DNA from: Isoetes taiwanensis
Lineage: Eukaryota > Streptophyta > Lycopodiopsida > Isoetales > Isoetaceae
Length of the DNA: 64,000 bases
NCBI GenBank assembly: GCA_021234155.1
Contig: JAJEKV010000012.1
Location: 9,762,448 to 9,826,447, forward strand
Direction: 5' to 3'
A model generated the notes under the pieces. The model worked only from the letters and a program-made list of their open reading frames with translations. It searched no databases and had not been told where the DNA came from. Positions 1-11,790 of this stretch are shown one piece after another (position 1 is the stretch's first letter; each line of letters begins with the position of its first letter). The position numbers and the translations under genes are program-made.

Positions 1-102
1 GGTGTCAGGTGGACGTCCTCTGCCAGCTTGGCTGCCAGGGGGATGAACTCCGCCGTCCGATACGATGGGAGCATCGTAGACGAAGTAGGGGACGTCACAA
101 GT
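1..102 (-). CDS. Possible coding exon at window edge, product unknown
   Basis: The first ~100 bases are clearly more GC-rich than what follows. On the minus strand they hold an open frame with no stop that reads like protein and includes the stretch YRTAEFIPLAAKLAEDVHLT near the window edge. An AG that could serve as a splice acceptor lies at about 103-104 (minus strand). The exon would continue beyond base 1. A second minus-strand frame is also open, so the reading frame is not certain. No family is recognised. Confidence 0.22.
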
Positions 103-150
103 ACCTCGCCAAAGCACCAGCTTAGAAAGCTCCCACTTCTAACTTGATTT

Positions 151-335
151 GCATGAAGCATTTGTTGATCTGTAGGGCTGAAAATTAGCATACATTTGGC
201 ATCCATTGTATGATAAGGACTAGATATCCAAAGGCCATCATTTGTATATCTGCTTATTTTGATTGTTTTGCATGAAGCATTTGTTGATCTTTAGGGCTGA
301 AACTCAGCATACAATTGGCATCCATTGTACAATAG
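151..335. repeat. Diverged direct repeat, two copies of ~72 bp
   Basis: A segment starting GCATGAAGCATTTGTTGATC and running to TTGGCATCCATTGTA occurs at about 151-222 and again at about 266-335, with scattered substitutions. Spacing is about 115 bp. Confidence 0.7.
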
Positions 336-374
336 GACCACTTCTGTATACGTGCTTATTATGGAGATCGAACT

Positions 375-438
375 GTGCCCATATATGGCATGAAGACAAA
401 TTCATAGTGCCCGTATATGGCATGAAGACAAATTCATA
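375..438. repeat. Tandem duplication of a 32-bp unit
   Basis: Two adjacent 32-bp units (375-406 and 407-438) differ at one base (CCCATATATGG against CCCGTATATGG). Confidence 0.8.
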
Positions 439-1545
439 AGTACAAGCACTCTTAGTTTTGGAGCAAAGGACAATTCGTATCCTCGCTTCTTTGGTTCTTA
501 ATCTGGCATATATCCATGGAAATTCTATTGCAGCAGCACAACGAGAAGGTTGTGTATAGAAAAATGTGTTGGCTTGTTCGGTTAGCATTTTCTAAACATA
601 TAAAGGACATGCCTCTCTTTTGACCACCCATGGCAACTCTATTTGAGCAAGTGAATCTCAGATATAGATTCAGACAACTTTACGGAATGTAAAAAAAAGG
701 GGTAGAAGTTTGAAGTATGACAAATGAGTACATTTCTTAGTTTTCTAGGGTGGACTTGATAACACTAAAGCTTTGGAGGATCATCTTATTCGGCTATCAT
801 AGATCTAATAGGATAGTATGGTCAACAACATATGCTTGAAATGTAAAGCTTAAGAAAGGTCTAAAGATGCTTAAGCAAGCTCAATGGGATGCTTTTATTG
901 GGCGTCTGCCAAAAATATAACCTATGTACTTACCATCTCAACGACAAGAGTACCGTAATCTCTAAGTTCTGATAATAGGAACGACAATATATCTAACCAA
1001 TTGTACAAGAATGTGTCTCTTATTTCAGGTGCATCAAGGACAATTGAAAATCGCCCAGTAGCTTCAATGCATTCAGGGCACCATGGGCTTCATTTTTATA
1101 GATGCCCCCAAGAGTCCAAAAAAAATTCATGCCAAATTTGTAACCATAACACCCTAATCACTGTGCAATGATACTGGTGGCAAAGCCATTGACATGCCAG
1201 AAAGAGTGGTAATCAGATCCTGCTCAAGAAATAACCATCCATGCATAAGTATGAGGATCTGTAAGCTGGACCTATGAAATATTTCTAAGTTGTGTTCAAG
1301 GTTCTATTGACAGACCTGTGAGTGGTTCATTAAACAAGCCTCTATGCAAATTTGTGTGCAAGTTTATTGCTTTTGATTCTTGTGAGATGGTGCTGGGGAT
1401 ACTAGGTCCTACACTACTGAAGCACTAAACATTGTTGCTATCAACTTTAATGTACAGTCTTCTCTTCAGAGACATCCTATGCTATGACCATTGTAATCCC
1501 TGCTAATCATGATGACAATCATCCACAAGAAGGATTCACTTTCCC

Positions 1546-1820
1546 ATTTTTGTACACAAGAACTAATGCACAATTGAGCTCAAAGTCAACACCAAAGATG
1601 AGCCTTCAGGTGTTGCAGGCATCTTCTGTCTTATATGAACCGCAAACATAAAATCTCCCAATACTGCAAATTCTTCTTTAGAGTCTTGATCCAACAACAT
1701 TTAGTTTCAATTCATAGAGTCTTGGTCCTTTTTTATACAGAAGAACTAGTGCACAATCGAGCTTAAGGTTAACACTGGAAATGGGACTTGAGGTGCTGCA
1801 TGCATCTTCTATCAGTATCG
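1546..1820. repeat. Diverged direct repeat, two ~80-bp copies 183 bp apart
   Basis: The segment at about 1552-1632 (ACTAATGCACAATTGAGCTC ... GCATCTTCTGTC) recurs in diverged form at about 1735-1815 (ACTAGTGCACAATCGAGCTT ... GCATCTTCTATC). It reads as an old local duplication with no coding sense. Confidence 0.6.
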
Positions 1821-3904
1821 TACGATCTGTCGCACGAGTATAAACTAATACTGTTGGTAACTCTTTATGGAATCCATATATAAAATAAAATAGTTCTAAA
1901 GATGGGAGATTATTGTCTAGGATAATCCAGTTGATCATCTGTTTCTGCGAGCAGTCCTGTGTAGATGGGTGCTTTAAAAGGCATCCTATGAAGCTCTTCC
2001 TCAAATGCACCTGTGGCTTTCATTAATATGCTCAGAGGAGATTTTTCATTTGTATATGTGCATCCACATACGAAATAAATAGCAGCTTTCGTGCTAGCTT
2101 TCATCTGGATCATTGCATAGAGTGGTTTTGTGCAGCAACATATCAATGATTTGGTTTATTCTATTCTCATAACAAATGGCTACAACTCAATTTGCACAGA
2201 GGACAAGACTTTCATTATTTTTTATATATGCCATGTAGCTTACCACCTTCTAATATGCCATGAGATTTCAAATACTGTAGACATACGTTTAGGATAAAAT
2301 TGCTATCCACTCTACATAGTCACTCTACCTTGGCTTGCAACTGCACAACAAATAGCCGAAAATAGAAAAATGAAACAATATATGTTGCCGTAAAGCCTCT
2401 CTACTTTGTGCAACAATAGGGCAGAGCTGTTTCTATACAAAAAACATGTAAATTTCAAAAGAATGGACCGTACCAGATTCTAGAATGGAACTGCTACTGA
2501 CAGAACGAACCAATTCGATTTGTGTTCTCTAGAAAATTAGTTCAATCACTAGTTCTCCCCAAGGCGGGCATAACTTCCCAATCTACCCATGAACATGCTA
2601 GAATTTTGATGAATTTTCTTGATCGTAGATAAAAAAAATCTACGTGGACAAAAATCCTAGCTAGTTGCAATGTGGATAGCCTCACATTGCTTCAAAGTCC
2701 CAACTTGTGTTTGTGCAAACATTCAAAAAAAAGATTTGCTCAGCAATGAGGTTCTACGGTGGGCTACTGCTTCATTTCTACTTTCATTCTTAGGAATTAC
2801 CCTACATTCCGGCGTGCTTACTCAGCATTTTGAAGGTTTTCACTGCGAAAGAATGCTTCCTAAGAGTTTTCCACGTTGCAAGAATGTTTGTTTAGGGCTA
2901 GTAACTAGTCAAAAGCATCATTTCATTACTTTGCTTACGATTTTAGTTGTTATTTAAATTTGAATGCTTTTGCCAATGATGTGCTTCTTGCAACCTTGAA
3001 TATTATGTGTTTCCAAGAATTAAAGTTCAATGTTCCACACAGTGGGCAGCTTTTGCAAAACACTTGGAATGTAACAAAAGAGCAAAAGTATAATTATTTT
3101 AGTCTACAAAAGAACCAACCATACAGTTGGGGGGAAGAAGAATTAAAATTAGACAGGAGAGCATTTTCTTTGGTAATGTAACTTTCCCTTGTTGGTCCTA
3201 AAATTGAATTGTCACTATAGACCTAGCTCTTTGAAATGCGATCCATTTAAGCATTATTTGGAACTCAAGAGCATGCAAGCAATTTTTACTAACAATGGCA
3301 TGCATGGAGGCTCTTCTTACTATGTCACTTCTTAATCCCTATCTTATTTCCATTTTTGAACACTTCAAATAAATCATGCACCCATTACTTTTCTCTCTTG
3401 CTACATGGGTCTGTGACTATCTTTAGCTTCCACAAAGAATTTGAACAGAACACATATTACGATAAATTTGTTCAGGAAATTTTACAAAGATGTAACATAT
3501 TCTTGATTTTTAATTTGCATTGCTGTACCATATCCGTGAATCCCAGGTGAGAACATTCAACTATAGTTCGTCTTCTTATAGTTTCAAGGATTAGCATGTT
3601 CTTTATTAGCAATGTGGGTGTCAAAGTTTCCTTATACATGCATGCTAAGTATTAAGAACAAAATACAGCCCAAACATTTTAAGAAACTTCTGTATATTTT
3701 TATTTTTCTTGAAGGACGAAAGCCGAAAAGTGTATTAATCAGATAAAAAGTACAAAATTTACATGTCTCATCTAACTGTGTAAGCACAAAAAGATGCCAC
3801 AGGAGCACGAGCCTAGAGCACAATGTACTTACTCCAGAATAGGAGATCAACGATAAGAATCAATTCGAAGATACTGAATCCAAATGCGTTCCATCATTTC
3901 TGAT

Positions 3905-4694
3905 TCAAGGAAGGCACTCGTAGGCTATCAATGTCTTTTTCTGGGCCACCGTAATAACACCGTGTGGAGATGAATTAATGCCCTGAAAGATGTGGTGTCT
4001 GCGACGCTCCCATATCGACCATAGGAGCCAACCGGAACCAAGATGGAATGTCCTTTTTTTAGTTGGAGGCCATGCGTTGGGATAGGACGCCAAGAGGATG
4101 CATCGTCAGTCCAATGTACTGTTAAACAAACCTTGTCGCCAGGACCACGTTGGTTGAACCTAAGGACAACCAAAGAGACAATGCTCAAGAGTCTCAACGT
4201 CTGAAAGACAGAGCAGACATACTGCAGATATGCGAGGATCATAGCGATGTCAGAAGGCATTAACCCGCAAGCACCTGTAGATAACCTGCCACCATAGTAC
4301 AGAGACTTTAGGGTGGAGCAATCTATCCAAAGCCATCGCCATGTACGAGACAAACTGGGCTGCGGAACCTGTAGGTGCCATCCATCTGGCAACTGGAGGG
4401 GCTGTGGTGCTAAAAGAAGGCGACAAAAGTAGGAAATGAATCTGACAAAGTGCTTGCCTTTGTGAATATTTTCATGATAGTCCCATGGCACCCTTTCAGC
4501 AACACCAACTTGCACTATAAGAGGCAAATTTTCTGCAACCTTCTCCCATAGAGATACATCCCAACGAGAGAGCAGGAACTTTGCCTGAAATTTAGGCCAA
4601 GATAGTAGGCGACCCTCTTCATACCATGCTTGAATAGAGACAACACCTGCAAGAACCCATCGTCTCGATGTAAGGGGATGAACTGATGCTGCCA
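3905..4694 (-). pseudogene. LINE-A1 ORF2 C-terminal part (zf-RVT region)
   Basis: Minus-strand frames give the typical end of plant LINE ORF2 proteins: a segment with HLQVPQPSLSRTWRWLW, then a region like the zf-RVT domain, then the tail with LLWSIWERRRHHIF in another frame. The match needs at least one frame change between about 4000 and 4100, so this copy is not functional. The upstream side stops at the hAT-type insertion at 4703 and resumes at 5415. The same protein family recurs in four other LINE fragments in this window. Confidence 0.75.
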
Positions 4695-4702
4695 ATGGAG
4701 GT

Positions 4703-5058
4703 CAGGGATAGGTTCAATACTGTATACGTTTTATACGTAATACGTATTTTTCGTTTGATACGGCACAAATTTGACGTTTAATACGTCAAAAATACGTCCA
4801 AAAAAATTTCCAGCGTCGAAAAAATTTCGCGTAAGTGAAACCTTCGTTTAAACTACGCCAAAACTAAAAAAAATCGCGTAAGTTTAAACTTTCGATTTAA
4901 ACTACGCTGAAAAGTTTCAGCGTAATGTTTAAATGAAGGTTTTCAAAAAAAAAAAAAAAAATTGTTTTTTTTTATTATTATTATTATTATTGCGGTGACC
5001 CTCGCCTGGCGTGCCACATTGAATTGTGCCATGCCGAGGGTGGGTGTCATTGCTGACG

Positions 5059-5098
<40 letters not shown>

Positions 5099-5414
5099 TT
5101 TTTTTTTTGAATTTTCGCGTAAGCAAAACCTTTAATTTCGCTGGCGTAGCTTAAATGAAGGTTTCGCTTTAAAAAATTCAAAAAAAAAATAATAATAATA
5201 ATGAAGGTTTAAACTACTGGCGAAAAAAAAAAAAAAAAAATTGAATTTTCGCATAAGCGAAACTGAAGGTTTCGCTTACGCGAAAAAAGTTGAAATTTTT
5301 TTTTTCCAACCGGTAGGTTAAAAATATGAAAAATACGTATTTAACCTAAAAATACGTATTTTTGGACTTTATACGTCTAAAAAAATAATTTAATACGTAT
5401 AGAACCTATCTCTG
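4703..5414. mobile_element. hAT-type non-autonomous element (MITE), 712 bp
   Basis: Flanked by a perfect 8-bp target duplication ATGGAGGT (4695-4702 and 5415-5422). Its ends are inverted repeats: CAGGGATAGGTTC on the left, CAGAGATAGGTTC read inward from the right. An 8-bp duplication and CAG-starting termini are the established hallmarks of the hAT superfamily. Removing the element joins the two LINE-A1 blocks. The interior has no coding frame. It is built of repeated ATACGTATT words, fragments around CGTAAG/GTTTAAACTACGC in both orientations, and long A and T runs (about 5060-5108), so the strand can fold extensively. Transposase would have to come from elsewhere. Confidence 0.86.
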
Positions 5415-6270
5415 ATGGAGGTGCTGAGGGGTCTGGAGGCAGTGGTGCTCACCACTATGGAGTCTCCAATAGGGTGTAGATAGAGGGGCATGGCCAGAAA
5501 AGATGTCGAACCGCCTCCCATGCTATCAACAAGCCATGCAAAAATGGAGAAGCATTTGGAAAAGGTTGCAGAGTCTGAAATAAAGCCCAAGGTAGGACTG
5601 ATTTGACAACCTTCTTGCCTAGAGGGATACAGTGATCAAGAAATTGTCTACGAAGGCGTGAACCAGGAGAGTCATCCTCACCATTCAAGAATCTCCAAAT
5701 GAACTTTGAAATAAGAACTTTGCTCTGCACTAAAAAGTCCATCATACCCAGACCACCTGCCCATTTTGGAAGGACGCACTTCGACCAAGCCACCTTCATC
5801 ACAGCACCTTCCTCAGTACCCTCCATATAAAGTTCTGAACTATTGCAATGAACTCATGCACTTTGATCAGTGGAGCTAGCAGTAAGGATGCCATATAAAC
5901 ATGGGTACTACTAAGGACTAATTTGGCCATTGTAATTGCGACCCGCAAGAGACAACTTTGCGGTGGACCACCAGATTAAGTGCTTCTCCAAACCCTTAAT
6001 GATCTCCTCCCATGCAGCTCTCATAGTAACATGGATGCCAATTGGAATTCCCAACAACTTGATGGCCTGTCCATGCGCAAGTAATTTCCATGGATAATCA
6101 TGAACACATGCCGGAGCCGGAATATTCAATGTCCATAAAGTTGTACACTTCTTCCACCCCACAAGGACACCAGAAGCCAGTGAAAAAGTGTCTAAAAGCA
6201 TTTTGGCAGCTGCAAGATTCTCAACATTAGCAACTAGGAAGAGGAACGTGTCGTCTGCATATTGATTGCA
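5415..6270 (-). pseudogene. LINE-A1 reverse transcriptase, catalytic box to thumb
   Basis: Minus-strand frames read QYADDTFLFL (about 6230-6262), the catalytic YADD box of L1-type reverse transcriptases, then LDTFSLASGVLVGWKKC and LLGIPIGIHV. After a frame change comes KVAWSKCVLPKWAGGLGMMD, standard for the region after the palm. The frame is lost between about 5826 and 5911. Upstream, at 6271, the LINE stops at the end of an inverted-repeat element. The missing N-terminal half of the domain lies at 18154-19316 on the same strand. Confidence 0.82.
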
Positions 6271-6999
6271 TATATTTAGCAAAATTTGGACTTATTCAAA
6301 TCTAATAGATATGCTTCAAGGATGCCATGAAAGATAATATGTATTTTTAACTTTATTGATTTTAATAATTCGTTCAATTTATCTTTACATCAAAAGTATG
6401 ACGGAAACTAAAGTATAAAATTGCTTTCTAAACCAATATTCAGTTTAATCTATATAAAATTAAATTTTCATCTAAGATAAACTCTGTATGATTAAAATAC
6501 TATTTTTTTAACATATTTTAAGAAGATAATTTTAGATGAAATTGAATATGTTTTTGTCTTAATAATAACTATTAAATAGTTTATTGTTAATGAAATAAAA
6601 TATATTGAAAACTAATCAACAATAAACTCAACTTAAAACTTTTCTTAAAGTTTTTTTTAAAGTATAGACATCTGTAAATTGTGAAGTTCTTATAATAGTT
6701 TTACGTCAACTGCTTATCAAACTATTAGATTTTATTTAGAAATTATCATGATTGTCAGATTTTAAATTTGTTAAATCACTGGAAATTGAAATTTCATATT
6801 CTTGAAATGTCTAATTCTAAATAGACTCAAGTGAAATTTAGTTTGGAACGCAATTTTATTCTTTGATAACCATTATAAATTTGTAATTAAAATCTCTAAA
6901 TATGATAACAATCAAGAAAATAATACATGTATATTCTTTAATGGCATCCTTGAAGTGTTATCTATCAAATCTGAATAAGTCTAAGTTTTATTGAATATA
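6271..6999. mobile_element. Non-autonomous inverted-repeat element (~729 bp), family unclear
   Basis: The ends are long terminal inverted repeats of about 50 bp. 6271 onward (TATATTTAGC ... GGACTTATTC ... CTTCAAGGATGCCAT) matches the reverse complement of about 6945-6999. Over the outermost 27 positions the two arms differ at five, all transitions. The interior is very AT-rich with no coding frame. No convincing target duplication was found, so the superfamily cannot be assigned. It adjoins the break in LINE-A1. Confidence 0.68.
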
Positions 7000-7221
7000 C
7001 CATCAACTTAGAAGAAGTAGGGTTAGTCGGCCTTAAGGATAAGTTGGAGCATCCGACTATAAATCCTGGTGATACTTTGTGCAATGTCGTGTTCCTCCTT
7101 TCTTGTTGCAGCACCTAGCAGACATGTCGATGGACTTGCACTCCTTCCTCCTTCCTAATTACATGGAGCGAGGATTTCAAAGTAATGAGGAAGGTGATAT
7201 GCAAAGATTGATATTCATGAT
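7000..7221 (+). other. Exon-like fragment left of gypsy 1
   Basis: A pyrimidine-rich run followed by CAG (about 7100-7120) looks like a plant splice acceptor. It is followed by an open plus-strand frame starting HLADMSMDLHSFLLPNYMER that runs to the gypsy insertion point. With the gypsy and one ATGAT copy removed, the sequence continues at 17194. The protein is not recognised. It may be a captured gene fragment inside the insertion that split LINE-A1. Confidence 0.3.
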
Positions 7222-8885
7222 TGTTGCCCCTTGAAGTGGCAACATGAAGAAAAGATGAAGATATGAAGAAAATTCTAAGTATTGGAGGAGCTATTAAGGA
7301 AAGGTATCAGGCTGAAAGAGAATCTAGGCCAGGTGAGCACCCTTGCCAAATCCTTTAGCCAAAACTAGCCACCCTTGATTTTTCCCAAATTTTTTGAGCC
7401 TATCTCCTATTTTTCCTTGAATTTCCCCTATCGCTGGCCAAATATTCCCCAAAAATGCCTAAAAATCTATACCTTTGCCAAGTGGCATCCTAGTCATCAT
7501 CCTAAAGTGCCAAAGATGTCAAAAAGTCAAGTGAAAGTCAAAATAAAAAGTCAAAAGGCACACTTTCCAAAAATACCCTTGCCATGTCATCAAGAGTCAA
7601 AATGCCACCTAGGATGGCCACCTTGCTCACCAAAATGCTTTGTCATCCAACTTTGGTTATGTCTTTGCCACTTGGGTCAAAATCATGCCACCTCATCAAA
7701 AATGTCAAGGGGCATTTAAAATTTCGAAAATCCACTTGGGCAAAAAACCATGTTTGACCTTGCCACATTATCCTTCATTATGCCGAGTCATCATTTCATC
7801 ATGTCCAGTCACCATTGATTCATCTTTTTTTTAAGCCAAAAAATCAAAGTGCCATTTTTCAAAACTTGACCACATCACCATGTTGCCCCAATGAAAATAT
7901 GCCACCTGGCACAAAAAATTTCCAAAAAAGACCTTATATAGACCTTTGAATTCCAATTCTTGGGAATCGTGCCCTTTGAAAAAAATATAAAAAAATTGTC
8001 CTATTCTACCCCCCCCCCCGACCTAGATTCCTTTTCAGCCAATCACCCCCCTCCACGTGGCTCACCCGGGCGTGTGGGGCGGTGGAGGTACCGAATCCCA
8101 CGTGGGCAAGACACGTCAATTTAATAGTTAGCCCGGATCGAGCTATATATACCTGGGCTGACTTTTTGATTTAGGCCTGTGGGATATATCCACTGAAGAA
8201 GATCTGGCAAAAAAACCATTAGGGTTCTATGATTCTCGGCTTCCGCGCAAGACTTTGAATGATGCAGAGCAGCGATTCGCGATCATAACCGAATTTCCGG
8301 AACCAATCGAATTATGAAAAGGATGCCGAATTAATGGAGATCATACCAAGAACAGAGCATTGCCTATTTTTGGGAAAGAAGAGTTCGTGGCCATATGCAG
8401 ACAAATTAGAGCTCTAACTACCCTGACACAGGTCTATAAAGATGATCCGAGCCGTATTCCAATCAAGGAGAGGAGATTTTTGATTAGAAACCCGCCCTTG
8501 TTCTTGAAAGCAAAGATTTTGGAAGTTCTGATACAAATTCTATTTCAGAGTGATCGAATGGATTACCTGACAAGTGTATTATGTTCCTAAGATAATCTGA
8601 GAAAAGTTTTCTTGAGCAATCCATGGTGTTTCCCCTTTTCTTCAATCGATTTCTGAGTGTTTTTTCAAAAAAATAGTTTTTTCCCATTTTTTATGTGCAG
8701 TCCACGGCGAACTTTGCCAAGAATTTCCCATCAATCCTGATCAACAAATGAGTTGAAATCAATTCAAACCATCTGATATCATCTAGATTTGGCTTAACAA
8801 ATAGCTATTCTGCCAGAATTTGCTCATATATTTCATTTGCATTCAAAGGAAATTTGACTGCATCCCAGAGCTTTTTCTTCAATCA
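7222..8885 (+). repeat. Gypsy 1 5' LTR (1664 bp)
   Basis: TG...CA-bounded repeat nearly identical to 15528-17188. A TATATATA-type box lies near 8143-8150. Differences from the 3' copy are mostly one-base homopolymer indels plus small scrambled patches in GC-rich spots (for example around 8066-8092 and 8240-8300). Confidence 0.96.
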
Positions 8886-9073
8886 TTTTCACCACCTTGT
8901 TCCAGAAAACATCCTAGTTATACACCTACATTCACATATCACCTTATTTCCTCACATTTGCACATCTTTTCTCATCCCCTCACCACACATTTGGCTCTCT
9001 GCACCCTAAACACAGAATTTGGCAAGTATCTTTTAGAAAATCCCACAATTTAGAGATTTGTGCATCACAGTTT

Positions 9074-9556
9074 TTGCAAGGATTCTGTGAAAGGCAACAT
9101 CTTTTGGAGGTCCTACCGGGATTCTCTAAAAACTCTTGCAAAAACTTGAGAGCCCTCATGGTGAGGCCTCCAAGGAAGACTGGTACAGATATGGATGGTA
9201 ATGGGGAGCCTAGCCATGCTGAAGATATGCCTCTGGAGCCTGGATTGGCGGCCGCCAAGCAGCGGCCAGCGGCCAGCAAAGCACCTCTAGGCAACTATAC
9301 GACCCTATCTCAAGGTTGGAGCCTCCCTTCACGACCTCTTTATGTGAGAAAGAAACCCCTGGAGGTATTTCTAAACTCATTTGATGATTATTTTAGGAAT
9401 CATGCTCCTAGAGGTATGACTAAGTTGGAATTGTTCAAGCTTTCTTTATCTGATGATCTTGCTACTAAATGGTTTAACACTCAAAGAAAGATTTATGGTG
9501 TTCACACGTTTGAAGAGATGAGGAGCAGATTCATTGATAGGTTTGGCGAACTGTGA
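9074..9556 (+). pseudogene. gag: Gypsy 1 gag, N-terminal part
   Basis: The open frame ends with an early stop at 9554-9556. A likely true start is the ATG at 9158 (MVRPPRKTGTDMDGN). The C-terminal part (FLNSFDDYFRNHAPRGMTKLELFKL, split by variation from typical forms) resembles plant gypsy capsid, and the frame shifts into the next one at about 9550, where capsid continues. A single indel separates the two, so the break may be a mutation or a base-call error. Confidence 0.78.
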
Positions 9557-11790
9557 CTCCCGAAACTTTGCTTCAGCAATTGCATTCTCTTTCTATTAGA
9601 AGTGATGAAAGCATAGAAGCTTATGTTGATAGATTTGGAGAGCATGTGATAAAGTGTGAGTCAAAAGGTGTTGATAATCCTCCTTTGCATTTGATCACTG
9701 CTTTCTTGCATGGTTTGAAGTTCAGACCCCCTGTTTACAAGAAGTTAATGAAGATACATCAACAACAACGTTTTGAGACCTTACCAAGGGTATTTTCCAA
9801 GGCAATTGAGATCAGCAGGCTGAGGGCTGCATTTTCTACTTTTGAGCACGTTGATCTTGATTATTTCAATGATTTAGAGACTAACTATGAACCTGTGTGT
9901 ACAGTGAAGAAGAAAAATTCTTTTGAAGAAGATATGAGAGAAGAGATCTCTAAGTTGCAAGCTACTAACCTTAAAATTGCAACTGAACATGCCAGGACTG
10001 CAGAGACACTTATGGAGGTTACCAAGCAACTCTCTGAGCTCAAGAAGGCTCCAGCACCCAGAGATGAGGCATCTGACTTCAAGTCTTCAGATCCTACACA
10101 AAGTAGAAAGCATTGTACCTACTGTAAGAAATCAGGCCATTTAGAAAGTAGTTGCTGGTCCAAGCCTTGCCCTAGATGTGATAAAAAGGGTCACACTGGT
10201 AAGGAGTGCCCTGTTTGTTCATATTGTAAAGAAACAGGCCATTATGAAGACAGGTGCAAGATCAAAGAGTATATGTTGAAAGATAAAGGTAAGACTGTAG
10301 ATGCATCCTCTTCTCATGCTGTTTCTCTGATTACAGTAGAAGGAGGTGATGAATTTCGAAGAGAAGAAGAGGTCTTGGCTGCTGGTACTCCCTATAGCCT
10401 AAGATCCAGACCTCAGCAAGCCAACATGCCTAGAAATAGCATAGCTCCTCTGCCCTCTGTGGTTACAGAGCCAGTTTCACCTCAGAATGACAGGCCTGCT
10501 GGGTTAGGTGAAGTTGACCAGGTGTTGAAGTCTACCAGAGTCACCCTAGATGTTTTGACCTTGTTAAGAATAGCACCTTCCTATAGAGAGCGTGTCAAAA
10601 CACTTATAGAGGAGAATTCAGAACCTGTTGTCCACAACATTTCTAGAGTTGGGAAAGACCCTGGTATATTTTCATGTGAAGCTCAAGTCGAAGGTAAAAC
10701 ACTCTCTAAAGTCATCTTGGATGGAGGTTCAGGTATAAATATCATGCCTTTACATGTTATGGACTCTTTAGGGTTAAAAATCACTTCTGCAGCCCCAATT
10801 ATTCTAAAATCTTTTGCTAATGAGAGTGTACAACCAAAAGGAGTCGTTAATGATGTCTTGACAGATGTAGGGGGTATCAAGATGACCCTGGACTTTGTTG
10901 TAGTACAGTTTCCTTCTCAGATTGGCAGCTATGACCTTCTTTTGGGCAGGAAATGGCTCAGGGTGGTTTCTGCAAAGCCAGATTGGGGAGGAGGTAAATG
11001 CACAATAACAGATGGTAAGCAAGAAGTCACACTCTACAACCAGGAAGGTAAACTCCAAGAAGAATTTGCTTTTTCAATTGATGATGCACTAATTTATAAA
11101 GATGTAGGTGTGTACAACATCTATGTAGACCCACTTTTGGAAGAAGAAGAGCAAAAGTTTGATGAGCATACTCATACATTGTTCTTTGATGGCAGTTGTA
11201 GCAGGAAGCTGAGCCTAGCCTGTGCTGCTGCCATCATTAAAAGCCCAGAGGCTTTGACAGTGGCCAAAACAGCAAGAATTCACAAAAATATAACCTCAAA
11301 TGAGGCAGAGTATCAAGCTTTGATTGCAGGTCTCCAGGAAGCTTACATGATGGGAATCAAGAAGCTGAATATAAAGGGAGACTCTCAGCTCGTGTGCAAT
11401 CAAGTCCAAGAGGTATACCAAACCAAGCATTCAAGGTTAGTACAACTTAAAGAAGAGGTTTTGGGACTGTTAGACAAATTTGAGGCCTGGACTATAGAGC
11501 ATATCCCTAGGCATTTGAATAGTGAAGTAGACAGGCTAGCTAAAGGTACCATATTGGATTTTTTAGCTGAAGGAGCCTTTCAGGAAGAAGAACTGAACCT
11601 CTCACAGACTTGCCCAATTCTAACTATAGGGATAGAGGAAGCAAGCAGAGAGCAAGTCATTTGTATCCAAAAGAATGGCCAAACCAGAACCCTGAAAGTT
11701 GGTCCAAAAGCTCCTGAGCCTTGCTTCAACTCATTTCCTATCGCGGTCAAGAATTCTCGATGTCTTTGCTTGGGATTACTCACGAACTAA
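9553..11790 (+). CDS. pol: Gypsy 1 capsid end, zinc knuckles, protease and second RNase H
   Basis: This 745-residue frame has no true ATG start; it continues the frameshifted gag. Order: capsid C-terminus (residues ~1-110), three CCHC knuckles (CTYCKKSGHLESSC, CPRCDKKGHTGKEC, CSYCKETGHYEDRC, ~188-236), and an aspartic protease with the active-site box DGGSGINIM (~393-401) and a LLLGRKWL-like flap end. An RNase H follows at ~540-670 with FFDGS, NEAEYQAL, GDSQLV and EVDRLAKG, so all four acidic residues expected of the plant-type (aRNH) family are present. The position is odd: in Tat/Ogre elements aRNH lies between the native RNase H and integrase, whereas here it precedes reverse transcriptase. 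Confidence 0.88.
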   Translation: MTPETLLQQLHSLSIRSDESIEAYVDRFGEHVIKCESKGVDNPPLHLITAFLHGLKFRPPVYKKLMKIHQQQRFETLPRVFSKAIEISRLRAAFSTFEHVDLDYFNDLETNYEPVCTVKKKNSFEEDMREEISKLQATNLKIATEHARTAETLMEVTKQLSELKKAPAPRDEASDFKSSDPTQSRKHCTYCKKSGHLESSCWSKPCPRCDKKGHTGKECPVCSYCKETGHYEDRCKIKEYMLKDKGKTVDASSSHAVSLITVEGGDEFRREEEVLAAGTPYSLRSRPQQANMPRNSIAPLPSVVTEPVSPQNDRPAGLGEVDQVLKSTRVTLDVLTLLRIAPSYRERVKTLIEENSEPVVHNISRVGKDPGIFSCEAQVEGKTLSKVILDGGSGINIMPLHVMDSLGLKITSAAPIILKSFANESVQPKGVVNDVLTDVGGIKMTLDFVVVQFPSQIGSYDLLLGRKWLRVVSAKPDWGGGKCTITDGKQEVTLYNQEGKLQEEFAFSIDDALIYKDVGVYNIYVDPLLEEEEQKFDEHTHTLFFDGSCSRKLSLACAAAIIKSPEALTVAKTARIHKNITSNEAEYQALIAGLQEAYMMGIKKLNIKGDSQLVCNQVQEVYQTKHSRLVQLKEEVLGLLDKFEAWTIEHIPRHLNSEVDRLAKGTILDFLAEGAFQEEELNLSQTCPILTIGIEEASREQVICIQKNGQTRTLKVGPKAPEPCFNSFPIAVKNSRCLCLGLLTN

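Larger units (their letters stand above)
103..3693. other. Intergenic stretch, no gene supported
   Basis: AT-rich sequence with only short open frames on either strand, none with a recognisable domain or a convincing exon-intron pattern. It holds a few diverged short direct repeats, listed separately. It may contain introns or old transposon relics, but nothing can be named. Confidence 0.5.
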
